The notes under the pieces: generated by a model
Seen by the model: the letters and a program-made list of their open reading frames with translations, nothing else
Database searches by the model: none
Told to the model about the DNA's origin: nothing
Made by a program: the position numbers and the translations under genes
Shown here: piece after piece, positions 1 through 8,875 of the stretch
Position numbering within the stretch: position 1 is the first letter of the stretch
How the letters are laid out: each line of letters starts with the position of its first letter
Source of the DNA: Blastococcus mobilis
GTDB taxonomy: Bacteria > Actinomycetota > Actinomycetes > Mycobacteriales > Geodermatophilaceae
DNA length: 64,000 nucleotides
Reading direction: 5' to 3'
Assembly (NCBI RefSeq): GCF_900188025.1
Contig: NZ_FZNO01000004.1
Location: 124,001-188,000, forward strand

Positions 1-1
1 G

Positions 2-1114
2 GCCGATGGCGAGCTGTTCGGTGCTGCGTTCGTGATGGGAGCCATCGCCCTGGCCCTGTCGGCCTGGAACGCCGACTCGCTGACGCGCCGGCTCCGGTTG
101 GCCGGCGCCGCCGGCGTCGTCGCCGCTGCGGCACCACTCATCAAGCAGAACCTGCTGGAGGGCGCGCTCTTCCTCGCCGGCCTCGTCGTGTTCGGGTCCT
201 GGGGGCAGGATGCGACGACCCGCCGCCGCGCGGTCGTCATGGCGCCGGCGGCCCTGCTCGGCGGACTGCTCGTGTGTGCGTCGGTCTGGCTGTGGCTGAC
301 CTGGGCGCGGATCGAGCCGGGCCACGCATGGCGGGACCTCGTCGCCTTCCGCGGTGCGGCCCTGGAAACCATCTGGTCGAGCAGTCCGGACGCCTCCATC
401 CGCAGGGGGGCGCTGCTGGTGGTCCTGGGCCTCGTGACGGGGCTGATCCCCATCGCGATCGCGTGGTTCCTCCGGGTACGTCGCTGTGTGCCGTGCGGCT
501 CACCCGAAGGCAGGACGATCAGCACGCTGATGCTGTTCGGTCTCGCGGCCATCACGGCAGGTGGCAGCTACTGGCCCCCCTACCTGCTGCAACTGGCGCC
601 GGCGTCGGTACTCGCCGTCGGGGCGATGGCCCCCATGGCCTCCCGGGCCGGCTCCTGGATGAGAGGAGCCGGCACGATGGTCGTGTCGGCGGCGGCTCTG
701 GGGACCCTCGTGACGCTGGTGGTCCACGCGACCGTGCCGTCGATCTGGTACAGCCAGCGGATCGGCGAGTGGCTGGCCGGCTCCGAGGCGGTGGGCGACA
801 CGGCGTTCGTGGCGTACGGCCTCCCCTCCGTCCTGGAGACCGCGGACATGTCCTCGCCGTACCCGCACCTGTGGAGCGTGCCGATGCGCACGTTCGACCC
901 TGCGCAGGCCCGCCTCCGGGAAACGCTGGCCGGGCCTCGGGCACCGTCGTGGATCGTCCAGGTCACCGGACTGAACGCCTGGGACATCGACGCCGGGTCG
1001 AGGCTCCGGGAGCTGATCCACGACCGGTACCGGGTCGTGGCGGAGATCTGCGGCCACCGGGTGTGGCTGCGTCAGGACCTGACCCGGGAGCTGCCCGTCC
1101 CACCGCCCTGCTGA
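2..1114 (+). CDS. Membrane glycosyltransferase-like protein, 5' end outside window
   Basis: The reading frame is open to the left edge of the window, so the N-terminus is missing; 370 residues are visible. A GTG at 32 is an internal codon that could be mistaken for the start. The visible part has several hydrophobic segments (about residues 10-60, 80-100, 135-160, 180-220) followed by a soluble C-terminal region of about 110 residues. That layout fits polytopic glycosyltransferases of the GT39/GT87 type that use polyprenyl-phosphate sugars at the membrane. The assignment is by architecture and by neighbours, which are envelope genes; no catalytic motif is visible here. Its last 43 bases overlap, tail to tail, the end of the phosphatidyltransferase gene on the other strand. 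Confidence 0.6.
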   Translation, partial: ADGELFGAAFVMGAIALALSAWNADSLTRRLRLAGAAGVVAAAAPLIKQNLLEGALFLAGLVVFGSWGQDATTRRRAVVMAPAALLGGLLVCASVWLWLTWARIEPGHAWRDLVAFRGAALETIWSSSPDASIRRGALLVVLGLVTGLIPIAIAWFLRVRRCVPCGSPEGRTISTLMLFGLAAITAGGSYWPPYLLQLAPASVLAVGAMAPMASRAGSWMRGAGTMVVSAAALGTLVTLVVHATVPSIWYSQRIGEWLAGSEAVGDTAFVAYGLPSVLETADMSSPYPHLWSVPMRTFDPAQARLRETLAGPRAPSWIVQVTGLNAWDIDAGSRLRELIHDRYRVVAEICGHRVWLRQDLTRELPVPPPC

Positions 1115-1737
1115 CGACCGGAGTTCGGGAACAACGGTCCTCCACCGTCCACGTGGTCGCCGGCGACCCTCCTCTGCCACGGCCGACGAGGCGAGTCCAC
1201 GGCCCGCGTGAGCGCCGTCGCCTTCACGGCGTAGTCGAGGCCGGTGATCAGCGTCCAGGCGACGGTCACCACGACGACGACCATCAGCGCCTCGGTCCAC
1301 CCGGGCTGCGCGAGCGCGAGCAGGATCAGGGCCGTCTGCGTCACGGTCTTCACCTTGCCGCCGCGACTCGCCGGGATCACACCGTGCCGCAGAACGGTCA
1401 GCCGCAGACCTGTGACGGCCACCTCACGGGCCAGCACCACCAGGGTCGCCCACCACGGGACGACGTCGTGCCCGGACAGGCAGATGAGCGCGGTGCCGAC
1501 GAGGGCCTTGTCGGCGATCGGATCGACGAGAGCGCCCAGGTCGGTGCACTGGCCCCGGCGTCGGGCGACCCAGCCGTCGGCGAAGTCCGTCACCGATGCA
1601 GCCACGAACAGCGCAAGAGCCGCCATCCGGCCCCGGGGGCTGTCCCCCGCGACGGCGAGCGTCGCGCCGAGGAAGGGGACGGCGAGCAGGCGCAGGCCGG
1701 TGAGGACGTTCGGCAGCGTCCACATCGTCGCGCTCAT
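1072..1737 (-). CDS. pgsA: CDP-alcohol phosphatidyltransferase (PgsA-type)
   Basis: 221 residues, integral membrane. The CDP-alcohol phosphatidyltransferase signature D-x2-DG-x2-AR-x8-G-x3-D-x3-D is complete, starting at DFADG and ending in DPIAD (about residues 51-76). Enzymes of this family condense CDP-diacylglycerol with an alcohol; the closest match in layout is phosphatidylglycerophosphate synthase, the first step of phosphatidylglycerol and cardiolipin synthesis. About 30 C-terminal residues after the last membrane segment are polar and look like an extension. It ends inside the 3' end of the convergent glycosyltransferase-like gene. The family is certain; the exact alcohol substrate (glycerol-3-phosphate rather than inositol phosphate) is inferred. 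Confidence 0.8.
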   Translation of the reverse strand: MSATMWTLPNVLTGLRLLAVPFLGATLAVAGDSPRGRMAALALFVAASVTDFADGWVARRRGQCTDLGALVDPIADKALVGTALICLSGHDVVPWWATLVVLAREVAVTGLRLTVLRHGVIPASRGGKVKTVTQTALILLALAQPGWTEALMVVVVVTVAWTLITGLDYAVKATALTRAVDSPRRPWQRRVAGDHVDGGGPLFPNSGRQQGGGTGSSRVRS

Positions 1738-1756
1738 CGCCGGAACACCGTGCGGT

Positions 1757-3271
1757 TCATCGCTGGAACACCATCAGGTGGTAACCGCAGGTGGCTCCTC
1801 GCCCCTCGGCGACGTGCGCGAGGCGGTACTCGGACATGCCCCGATGGTCGTGGATCGCCTGCTCGGTCGGGTAGTAGCCGACGAACCGCCGGGCGTCCCG
1901 GCTCGACAGCACCAGGACGTCGGGGGCGCGGCGATGGACGAGGTCCGCGCGCTCGCGGGGCGACATCCGGCCGGTCTCCTGGATGAGCGGCTCGTTCAGG
2001 AAGAAGTTGTCGATGACGTATCGCCCCTCGGCGCGAGCCGGTACGAGCCCGGCGTCGGAGATGGCGAAGGAGGTCTCCGGTGGCGTCGTGCGCAACCAGT
2101 CCAGGGCAGACTCCCGAGCACCGACCCGGCAGTCCATGTACCGCTGCTGCGTGCCGTGCACGCTCCAGACGTCGCCGGGAGGGAGCGCGAGGACCACGAG
2201 TCCAGCGGCGGCCGCGAGACCGGCCCCCCACACCGCGCCGTGGCGCTGCCGGAGCATCCGGACGCCGTGTCCGACGACGACCGCCGCCAGCAGCGCGATC
2301 AGCGGCCAGACCGGCATGAAGAAGCGGCTGTAGGCGTTCGCGCTGTCCAGCGTGCCGATGGACCCCAGCGCGTAGACGACCGGTGGGACCGCGAGCAACC
2401 GGGCCCGGCCGGTCAGGATCACCGCGCCGACGACCGCCAGCATGATCGGGAACAGCGCCTGGTCGAGGAACTTGTCGAGCACGGTGAACCCGTCGCCGGC
2501 GCCGGACTTGTAGAGCACGGAGTTGGGCAGCAGGTGCCCGTACACACCGAACCGGACGGCCTCGAGCAGGATCTGGGAGCAGAGCGGGATACCCCCGAGC
2601 AGCACGGCACGGATCAGCGCGCGTCGGCGTGTCGCTGCTCGGAAGAGGCCCGGGATCTCGCCGGCTGCCACTACGGCCGCGGCGATGGCGAGCCCTTCCG
2701 GGCGCAGCCACGGCAGCACGGCGAACGCCGCGGCGGCGCGCAGAACCCTGCCTCCGTCACGTCGGGCGACTTCGAGCGTGCCGGCGGTGGCAGCCAGGGC
2801 GACCGGAAGGGTCTCGAGGCCGCCGACACCCCAGAGGGCGAAGGGTGCACTGCAGGCGGTCAGCACCGAGGCGATCCGCGCCGCGGATTCGCCCACGACG
2901 GCTCGCCCCTGGACGTAGACGAGGACCACGCACGCGAGGCCACTGGCCACACCGAGCAGGCGAGCGGCTCCCGGCGCGGACCAGCCGACCGCGTGGGCCA
3001 GGGCCTCGATCGCCACGAGCAACGGATTGCTGAAGCCCTCGACGCGAGGACCGTCGGGGTTCCAGACGAAGCCTTCCCCGACCGCGAGGTTCTCCGCGTA
3101 GCGAACCGAGATCCAGGCGTCGTCGGTCAGGAAGCCGCGCAACGACCAGCACAGCGCCAGGTGGATGAGGGCGGAGAACCCGACGACGGCCCAGCCGAGC
3201 GTCGCCGGCGACGGGCGGGAGAGCCCCCTCCGGGGTGGCGTCGCCGCGGCCGGTAGGGTGATCGTCCTCAC
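1757..3271 (-). CDS. AftB/ZomB-like polyprenyl-sugar glycosyltransferase
   Basis: 504 residues, polytopic. I place the start at GTG 3271 because GGAG lies 6 bases upstream; the frame is open further upstream but that part is a low-complexity arginine-rich translation. After the first membrane span comes an Asp-Asp pair (D50 D51) in the context TDDAWISVRYAENL, then VEGFSNPLL. This is the GT-C fold pattern seen in the actinobacterial AftB arabinofuranosyltransferase and the related ZomB group. Such enzymes move sugars from a polyprenyl phosphate donor onto envelope glycans on the outer face of the membrane. The adjacent PAP2, GtrA and UbiA-like genes recall the arabinan precursor neighbourhood of mycobacteria. 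The donor sugar is not determined. Confidence 0.6.
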   Translation of the reverse strand: MRTITLPAAATPPRRGLSRPSPATLGWAVVGFSALIHLALCWSLRGFLTDDAWISVRYAENLAVGEGFVWNPDGPRVEGFSNPLLVAIEALAHAVGWSAPGAARLLGVASGLACVVLVYVQGRAVVGESAARIASVLTACSAPFALWGVGGLETLPVALAATAGTLEVARRDGGRVLRAAAAFAVLPWLRPEGLAIAAAVVAAGEIPGLFRAATRRRALIRAVLLGGIPLCSQILLEAVRFGVYGHLLPNSVLYKSGAGDGFTVLDKFLDQALFPIMLAVVGAVILTGRARLLAVPPVVYALGSIGTLDSANAYSRFFMPVWPLIALLAAVVVGHGVRMLRQRHGAVWGAGLAAAAGLVVLALPPGDVWSVHGTQQRYMDCRVGARESALDWLRTTPPETSFAISDAGLVPARAEGRYVIDNFFLNEPLIQETGRMSPRERADLVHRRAPDVLVLSSRDARRFVGYYPTEQAIHDHRGMSEYRLAHVAEGRGATCGYHLMVFQR

Positions 3272-3354
3272 GGCGCTCCGTTTCCTGTAATTCGACGGCG
3301 GGTCGGGACGATGACGACGTGTGTTAGCCGACAGTTCAGAGAAACTAGCCGTAT

Positions 3355-4464
3355 ATGGATGTCCCTGCCGTTCGTGCTGTCCGCGATAGCGCCTACGGGA
3401 TGGCCGTGGCCGTCGCCCTCGCCACGGGCACCGTCGCCGTGGTCTGCGCCGTGTACCTCGGCCTTCCGCTCCGCGACCCGGACGGGTTCCTCGGGCCGAC
3501 CTACATCCGCCTGCCGCTGCTCGTGACACTGATGCTCGCGGCCGACGTGGCCCCCCGTGCCCTGATGGGGGTGCGCTCGGTCCGCGCCGTACCGAGGCAG
3601 ATGCTCCTCGTCGCCCGCGAACGCTGGCCCTGGCGGCGCCTTCGTCCGGCACTGATCGGGCTGGCCGCCTTCTACGGCACCTACGTGTCGTACCGCAATC
3701 TCAAGCACTTCCTCCCTCTGCTCCGGCCGGACCTGGTCGACGACGAGCTGCTGCAGCTCGACCGGTGGATGGCGGGCGGGGTCGCGCCCGCTCAGGTGGT
3801 CCACGACGTCCTCGGCACCGGCGCCGCTGCGCACGTGCTGTCCTGGGTCTACCTCGCGTTCCTCATGTTCGTCCCGGCATCCCTCGCCCTCGCCCTCGTG
3901 TCCAGAGGTCGGTCCCGCGAGGCCAGCTGGTACGTGACGGCCCTGTGCCTGAACTGGTCGCTGGGTACCGCCAGCTACTACGTCCTCCCGTCGCGGGGCC
4001 CGGTGTACGCCCAGCCCGAGCTGTTCTGGAGCCTTCCCGAGACCGGCACGTCCCAGCTCCAGAACAGCCTGCTCATCTCACGCTGGCTCGTCCTCACCGA
4101 TCCGCAGGGGACCGAGCGCATCCAGAGCATCGCCGCCTTCGCGTCGCTGCACGTGTCGATCATCTTCACCGCGGCGCTCATCGCGCAGCTCACGCTCCGG
4201 TCGATCGCGGTGCGCGCGCTGCTGTGGGCCTTCTTCGCCCTCACCGTGACGGCGACCATCTACTTCGGCTGGCACTACATCGTGGACGACATCGCCGGGC
4301 TGGCGATCGGTGGAGGAGCCGTCCTGCTCGCGGGGTGGGGAACGGGCCAGTTCCAGGGTCCGGAGGCATCCCGGCGAGAGGACCCCACGGATGGCCGTGC
4401 CTGGATCGGGCCGCCTGCCGAGGGCCCTCGGCGTCACCCTCAGGAGTCGCCGTCCGCTCCATGA
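3355..4464 (+). CDS. PAP2 superfamily membrane phosphatase
   Basis: 369 residues with about six membrane spans. The PAP2 active-site elements are visible: S264-L-H266 in ASLHVSII and H307 with D311 in GWHYIVDD, the usual catalytic histidines with the partnering aspartate. The form with long N-terminal spans matches the PAP2_3 (inositolphosphotransferase/AUR1-like) branch. It is divergent from the AftB-like gene with an 83-base shared upstream region. In mycobacteria a PAP2 phosphatase beside UbiA and AftB removes a phosphate from decaprenyl-phosphoribose phosphate; a similar role here is inference from context. The ATG at 3355 has no clear ribosome binding site; ATG 3400 is an alternative. 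Confidence 0.75.
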   Translation: MDVPAVRAVRDSAYGMAVAVALATGTVAVVCAVYLGLPLRDPDGFLGPTYIRLPLLVTLMLAADVAPRALMGVRSVRAVPRQMLLVARERWPWRRLRPALIGLAAFYGTYVSYRNLKHFLPLLRPDLVDDELLQLDRWMAGGVAPAQVVHDVLGTGAAAHVLSWVYLAFLMFVPASLALALVSRGRSREASWYVTALCLNWSLGTASYYVLPSRGPVYAQPELFWSLPETGTSQLQNSLLISRWLVLTDPQGTERIQSIAAFASLHVSIIFTAALIAQLTLRSIAVRALLWAFFALTVTATIYFGWHYIVDDIAGLAIGGGAVLLAGWGTGQFQGPEASRREDPTDGRAWIGPPAEGPRRHPQESPSAP

Positions 4465-4492
4465 CGTCTGTGGCGCTGCCACCGTGCCGAGG

Positions 4493-4954
4493 TCAGGGCG
4501 GCAGCTCCTCGCGGAAGACGAAGCGCCGGTAGGACATGAAGCGGAAGAGGCTGCCGAGCGCGAGGCCGACGCCGTTGGCCGCGACGTTGTCGGCCACCGG
4601 GCTCGTGAGACCCAGGACGTAGCGCGAGAACGCGAGGCAGCCGAGCGCGATCCCGAGGGCGACGCCGCTCAGGGCCAGGTACAGCGTGTACTCCCGGGCG
4701 AGGCGGCCACGTGGACGGTCCCGATAGGTCCAGAACCGGTTGCCGACGTAGGCGACGGTGGTTCCCGCGATGAGCGAGACCGTCTTGGCGACGAGCGGCT
4801 GCTCACCCAGCCAGCCGTCCCCGCCCAGGTGCACGAGCGCGTTGTAGCCCCCGATGTCGACGGCCAGGCCGAAGACGCCCACCGCCGCGAATCCCGAGGC
4901 CTCTCTCCCGAGGGCCCGACCGCGTTGCCGCTGCGCCACGGTCCGCGTGGTCAC
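4493..4954 (-). CDS. GtrA family membrane protein
   Basis: 153 residues with four predicted membrane helices, the typical size and shape of GtrA/DPMS-2 proteins, including the conserved NRFWTYR stretch between helices two and three and the closing FRFMSYRRFVF. GtrA proteins help move polyprenyl-phosphate sugars across the membrane or anchor partner transferases. The GTG start at 4954 overlaps (GTGA) the end of a 17-codon reading frame that itself overlaps (ATGA) the upstream UbiA-like remnant, so translation was probably coupled across all three. Neighbouring envelope genes support a role in lipid-linked sugar handling. Confidence 0.85.
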   Translation of the reverse strand: MTTRTVAQRQRGRALGREASGFAAVGVFGLAVDIGGYNALVHLGGDGWLGEQPLVAKTVSLIAGTTVAYVGNRFWTYRDRPRGRLAREYTLYLALSGVALGIALGCLAFSRYVLGLTSPVADNVAANGVGLALGSLFRFMSYRRFVFREELPP

Positions 4955-5000
4955 AGCGACAGGCGGCGGAAGACGGCCGCCACGGTCTGCCGCAGAGCGC

Positions 5001-5219
5001 TCATGACCAGCCGGGGAGCGGGCCGAACGCGGGAAGCCTCCGGACGGCGAGCGGCGCCGCGACCACGAGCCCGTTCCGGGGCAACTGCCGCACGCGGAGC
5101 GCCTCGACGAGGGCCCACGCCGCGGAACTCCGAGCCGAGATCTGCCTGTCCGCGGCAGCGCCCGACGCGCCGGACGTGGCCCTCATGTCACCGCCTCCCA
5201 TGGCTACCGGTGCCGTCAC
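5001..5219 (-). pseudogene. N-terminal remnant of a UbiA-type prenyltransferase gene
   Basis: A 72-codon frame whose last 35 residues read ALVEALRVRQLPRNGLVVAA followed by PLAVRRL. This resembles the start of actinobacterial decaprenyl-phosphate phosphoribosyltransferases (UbiA family), where a basic RPRQW-KN motif precedes the first membrane span. The frame stops at 5001, before any of the Asp-rich catalytic motifs, so the enzyme cannot be functional. The stop overlaps an ATG opening a 17-codon frame (4951-5004) that overlaps the GtrA start. I read this as a UbiA gene that lost its body by deletion, leaving start and junction. The similarity covers a short stretch only; it could instead be an unrelated short ORF. 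Confidence 0.35.
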
Positions 5220-5463
5220 CGGTCGCGACGGAGCCGGCCCACCCGATCATCCGTCAGTCACCAGCATGGCCGTGGACGGGGAAAACCGCTGGCTGAGACC
5301 GGCCCGTCACCGTCCGCCCGCGTGCTGCGGCCGCTTTCCATCGTCCCGCCCATCAGGCACGGGACCGTGGCGGCGCGCCACAGGGCACGGCACGGGGTGG
5401 CCGGATTCCGGCCGCTCCGAGCTCGGGCGGACGCCACGCCCCGAGAGCAGCGGCGCATCCAGA
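5220..5463. other. Intergenic, no gene seen
   Basis: Together with the remnant to its left this makes a stretch of about 460 bases without an intact gene. Reading frames extend through it, but their translations are Arg/Pro/Ser-rich without family resemblance. I see no terminator or RNA gene. It should hold the upstream regions of both the UbiA-like remnant (leftward) and the gene at 5464 (rightward). Confidence 0.4.
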
Positions 5464-6585
5464 ATGACGTCCATGGGTGCAGCACCGCGGTATGCACTGA
5501 CGGCGACGCGGCCTCGGTCGGGCCTCGTCGACCGGGTGAGCAGCAGGCTGCCGAGGGTGGCGCTCGACGGCGTCCTCGACGACCTCGACCGTGCCGCCGA
5601 GCGGTGCCTGGTGCCGGGGAAGGCCGCGGGTGAGGGCTACACCTGGGATCCCCTGGACCGCGACGACCCGGCGTGGTGGCCGCAGGGCGTGGCGAGCATC
5701 CGTTCGGGTCGCGTACTGCTCGTGAGCTGGTACGCCAGACGTCGCGGGCTCCTCCGCACGCCCGGGTCGCGGATCTCGGTGATCGACCGGACCGACCCGG
5801 AGCGCGCCCGCTACCGACACGTCCTGCTCGTCGCGCCACACCGCCGTCTCGGGGTCCTGACCATGGGCACCGTCCCGGTGCACGCGGGCGGCATCGCCGT
5901 CCACGGCGACGTCCTGCACGTCGCCGACACCCTCTTCGGGGTGCGCGTCTTCCACCTCGGAGACGTTCTGCGTGTCCCCCGGCGACCGTCCGGCGGGGAG
6001 GGAGCGACACTCCGCGGCCGGATCGACCGGCTCCGGCGACCCACCGGCCGCTCCGGCGCCCACGGGTACGACTACGTACTCCCTCAGCTCATGGCATACC
6101 GGGTTCCGCTGCGCTCGGGCGCACGTCGGTTGCGTTACTCGTTCCTGTCCACCGGACAGGTGGCGGGCCGGCCGAACCTGGTCGTGGGCGAGTACCGCCG
6201 CACGGGGAAGGGGGCTCCCCGACTCGCGCGCTACCCGCTCGATCCTCGGACGGGTCTCCCGGCTGCCGACGAGCACGGCCGGTGCACCCCGCTCGAGGTC
6301 TACGAGGGTCAGCCGAGCCGGATGCAGGGAGCGGCCGTGCACGAGTCCGCGTGGTTCGTCACGGCCAGCGCCGGCGAAGGATCGCCCGGAGACCTGTACG
6401 TCGGCGCGCCGGGGGCGCTGCACCGCCACCGGGGGGTGTTGCCGACCGGGCCGGAGGACCTCGGCTGGTCCCGCCCCGGGGATGAGCTCTGGTGCGTGTC
6501 CGAGTGGCCCGGTCGCCGATGGATCTTCCCCATCGCCGCGAGCCGCTGGCGGCCGCCGGACGAGGCAGGGCACGGGGGACCGTGA
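5464..6585 (+). CDS. Conserved actinobacterial protein, beta-propeller-like
   Basis: 373 residues from ATG 5464; an ATG nine bases later is equally possible. The frame is open upstream, but that part is low in coding character. The protein has no signal peptide or membrane span. It contains repeated short strands ending in phrases such as GRVLLVSWYARR, YRHVLLVAPHRR, VPVHAGGIAVHGDVLHVADT and GVRVFHLGDV, which suggests a propeller of six or so blades. Similar proteins of unknown function occur across Streptomyces and relatives. No catalytic motif is apparent. The gene ends 18 bases before the converging end of the GGDEF-EAL gene. Confidence 0.6.
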   Translation: MTSMGAAPRYALTATRPRSGLVDRVSSRLPRVALDGVLDDLDRAAERCLVPGKAAGEGYTWDPLDRDDPAWWPQGVASIRSGRVLLVSWYARRRGLLRTPGSRISVIDRTDPERARYRHVLLVAPHRRLGVLTMGTVPVHAGGIAVHGDVLHVADTLFGVRVFHLGDVLRVPRRPSGGEGATLRGRIDRLRRPTGRSGAHGYDYVLPQLMAYRVPLRSGARRLRYSFLSTGQVAGRPNLVVGEYRRTGKGAPRLARYPLDPRTGLPAADEHGRCTPLEVYEGQPSRMQGAAVHESAWFVTASAGEGSPGDLYVGAPGALHRHRGVLPTGPEDLGWSRPGDELWCVSEWPGRRWIFPIAASRWRPPDEAGHGGP

Positions 6586-6603
6586 CCGTCGGCACGCCGC
6601 GGG

Positions 6604-8658
6604 TCAGGACGCGGTGGCCGCCGAGCCGCGTGGGTCGTGGATGGTGCCGACACGATCGAGCAGCTCGCTCATCCGCTCGCCGCCCATCGGCCGGGCGTAG
6701 TGGTAGCCCTGCGCGATGTCGCAGCCCAGGGCGCGCAGCGCGGTGACGTGCTCCGTGCCCTCGACACCCTCTGCCACGACCGTGAGCCCCAGGTTGTGGC
6801 CGAGGTCGATCGCGGTGCGGACCAGGACGGCGTCGTGCTGCGTGGTGGTCATGCCCATCACGAACGAACGGTCGATCTTGAGTTCGTCGACCGGCAGCCG
6901 CCGCAAGTGCGACATGGAGCTGTAGCCGGTGCCGAAGTCGTCGATCGAGAGCCGGACACCGAGGACGTGCAGACGTTGCAGGACCTCCATGCAGCGGGCG
7001 GAGTCGCCCATGACCGCACTCTCGGTGACCTCCAGGCGCAGGAGCTCCGCCGGGACGCGACGCTCGGCCAGCAGCCGCTGGACGAGGTCGGGCAGGCCCG
7101 CGTCGAGCAGGCAGCGGGTGGAGAGGTTGACCGCGACCGGGACAGGATGTCCGGCGTCGATCCAGGCCCGCATCTGCACGAGCGCCATGTCGAGCACGCG
7201 CTCGGTGAGCCGCAGGATGATCCCGGTCCCCTCCGCGGCCGGGATGAAGTCGCCGGGTGGGATCAACCCCTCGGTGGGGTGCTGCCAACGCAGCAGCGCC
7301 TCGGCGCCCTCGATCCGCTCGCCGTCCAGGGTGTACTTGGGCTGGTAGTGCAGGAACAACTCGTCGGTGCCGTCCAGGGCGCGGCGGAGGTCGCCGAGAA
7401 CGGTCAGCCGCGCCGGCGCGGTGACGTGTTGCTCGGGCTGGAAGACCACGGCTCCCGCCTTGACCTCCTTCGCGGCGTACATCGCGATGTCCGCGTGGCG
7501 CAGGAGCGCCTCGGTGTCGGTCCCGTGCCACGGGGAGACGACGATGCCGATGCTGGCCTCGATGTCGAGGGCCACGCCGTCGACGTCGAAGGGGCGGTGC
7601 AGCGCCTCGCGCAGCCGGGCGGCGACGGCCTCGGCCTCGGCGATCCCCTCCACGGACGGCAGCAGGACGGCGAACTCGTCGCCACCGAGGCGCGCCACCG
7701 TGTCCCCCTCGCGGAGGACCGACCGCAGGCGGGGACCCACCTGGCGGAGCAGCTTGTCGCCGTGGGTGTGTCCCAGGGTGTCGTTGATCTCCTTGAAGCG
7801 GTCCAGGTCGATCAGCAGCATCGCGACCTCTCCGGCCGACCGGCTCGCCGCCGCCAGGGCCTGCTCGAGCCGGTCACGCAGCAGCTCCCAGTTCGGCAGG
7901 CCGGTGAGTGCGTCGTGGGTGGCCTGGTGACGGTCACGCTCGGCGGAGGCCTGCAGGGCCGCCCTCTGCCGGCGCAGCTTCCTCGATGCCGATGCGATGA
8001 GCCGGAAGACGACGACGTAGAAGACGGTCAGGCTGGCCACGAGCGCGACCGTCATCGTGCGCACGTCCTCGCGCACCGCGACGGCCACCGGCGCGTACGG
8101 CAGATACAGCTCGATGACGCCCTCCGGCCGGGTGGCACCGGCGTACTGCAGCGGCACGTAGACCTCGAGCAGCTGGTGCGCGCCGTCGTCGCTGTCGACG
8201 CTGTCGTCGGCGGAGTGCGTGAAGCTCGAGACGACGTGACCGTCGAGCGCGGTGCCGAGCTCTCCCGACTGCGAGGTCTGGCCGACGAGCTCGGGGTTCT
8301 CGGAGTGGTAGAGGATCGTCCGGTCGCGGTCGAAGATCTTCAGCTCGATCGGGTCGAAGGCGGCCAGCTCGTGGCCCGCCGTGCCGAACTGCTCGGCGGC
8401 GTCGTCGACGGCTTCCTCCACGTCCGCCAGGCGGTACGGGCGGAAACCGTCCGCCAGGTCCGCGGGGGTGAAGTGCGGCTGGAGACCGAGGCGCACCGCC
8501 ATCAGGGCCGCGTCCTCCGCCTGCTGGCGAGCGCGGTCCTCGATGGCCGAGCTGAGCACCGAGGAGAGCACCGCGCCCACCAGGAACGTGAGCACCAGGC
8601 TGGTCGCGCCGAAGCGGATCAGGAGACTGGTGCCCCGCAGCCGGCGGAGAAGACTCAT
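6604..8658 (-). CDS. Membrane GGDEF-EAL protein (c-di-GMP cyclase/phosphodiesterase)
   Basis: 684 residues. Two membrane spans (about 12-34 and 202-222) bracket an extracytoplasmic sensor region of about 165 residues. The GGDEF domain has an intact GGDEF at 325-329 and an RxxD inhibitory site (REGD, 316-319). The EAL domain has the EAL motif at 453-455, DDFGTGYSS and KIDRSF, so both activities look intact on paper. It makes or degrades cyclic di-GMP in response to an outside signal that is unknown. ATG start at 8658. It stands alone, divergent from the stress-protein gene, and shares with it a 266-base upstream region that holds a 20-bp near-palindrome at 8831. Confidence 0.9.
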   Translation of the reverse strand: MSLLRRLRGTSLLIRFGATSLVLTFLVGAVLSSVLSSAIEDRARQQAEDAALMAVRLGLQPHFTPADLADGFRPYRLADVEEAVDDAAEQFGTAGHELAAFDPIELKIFDRDRTILYHSENPELVGQTSQSGELGTALDGHVVSSFTHSADDSVDSDDGAHQLLEVYVPLQYAGATRPEGVIELYLPYAPVAVAVREDVRTMTVALVASLTVFYVVVFRLIASASRKLRRQRAALQASAERDRHQATHDALTGLPNWELLRDRLEQALAAASRSAGEVAMLLIDLDRFKEINDTLGHTHGDKLLRQVGPRLRSVLREGDTVARLGGDEFAVLLPSVEGIAEAEAVAARLREALHRPFDVDGVALDIEASIGIVVSPWHGTDTEALLRHADIAMYAAKEVKAGAVVFQPEQHVTAPARLTVLGDLRRALDGTDELFLHYQPKYTLDGERIEGAEALLRWQHPTEGLIPPGDFIPAAEGTGIILRLTERVLDMALVQMRAWIDAGHPVPVAVNLSTRCLLDAGLPDLVQRLLAERRVPAELLRLEVTESAVMGDSARCMEVLQRLHVLGVRLSIDDFGTGYSSMSHLRRLPVDELKIDRSFVMGMTTTQHDAVLVRTAIDLGHNLGLTVVAEGVEGTEHVTALRALGCDIAQGYHYARPMGGERMSELLDRVGTIHDPRGSAATAS

Positions 8659-8830
8659 GCCCTGACGATCGGGCCGCGCGCGACAGTTCTTGAACAGGGG
8701 CTGTCACACCCCCTCATCGGGGTGAGGGCGGCCGTGGCCATGGCCGACCGCTCCCGCCGGACGAGCCGCACGCGTCGATGCCGCTACCCGACAGCAGCGG
8801 GGGTTTCACCCAGGGTACGGACACGCACGA

Positions 8831-8850
8831 ACACCGTTCCGGAATGGTGT
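8831..8850. promoter_or_regulatory. 20-bp near-perfect palindrome, possible operator
   Basis: ACACCGTTCCGGAATGGTGT reads the same on both strands except at one symmetric pair. It lies between the divergent GGDEF-EAL and stress-protein genes, 173 bases from the first and 75 from the second. Its symmetry suits a dimeric regulator; the protein is unknown. Confidence 0.35.
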
Positions 8851-8875
8851 TGATCGCCTTCTCCGTGTGACGGTC

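Noticed and set aside
274-1986. Long plus-strand frames across the pgsA and glycosyltransferase genes
   Set aside because: They are GC-driven shadow frames; the translations are Arg/Gly/Pro-rich without family resemblance, while the opposite frames carry clear motifs.
6637-8853. 738-codon plus-strand frame opposite the GGDEF-EAL gene
   Set aside because: Antisense shadow of a strongly supported gene; no recognisable domain.
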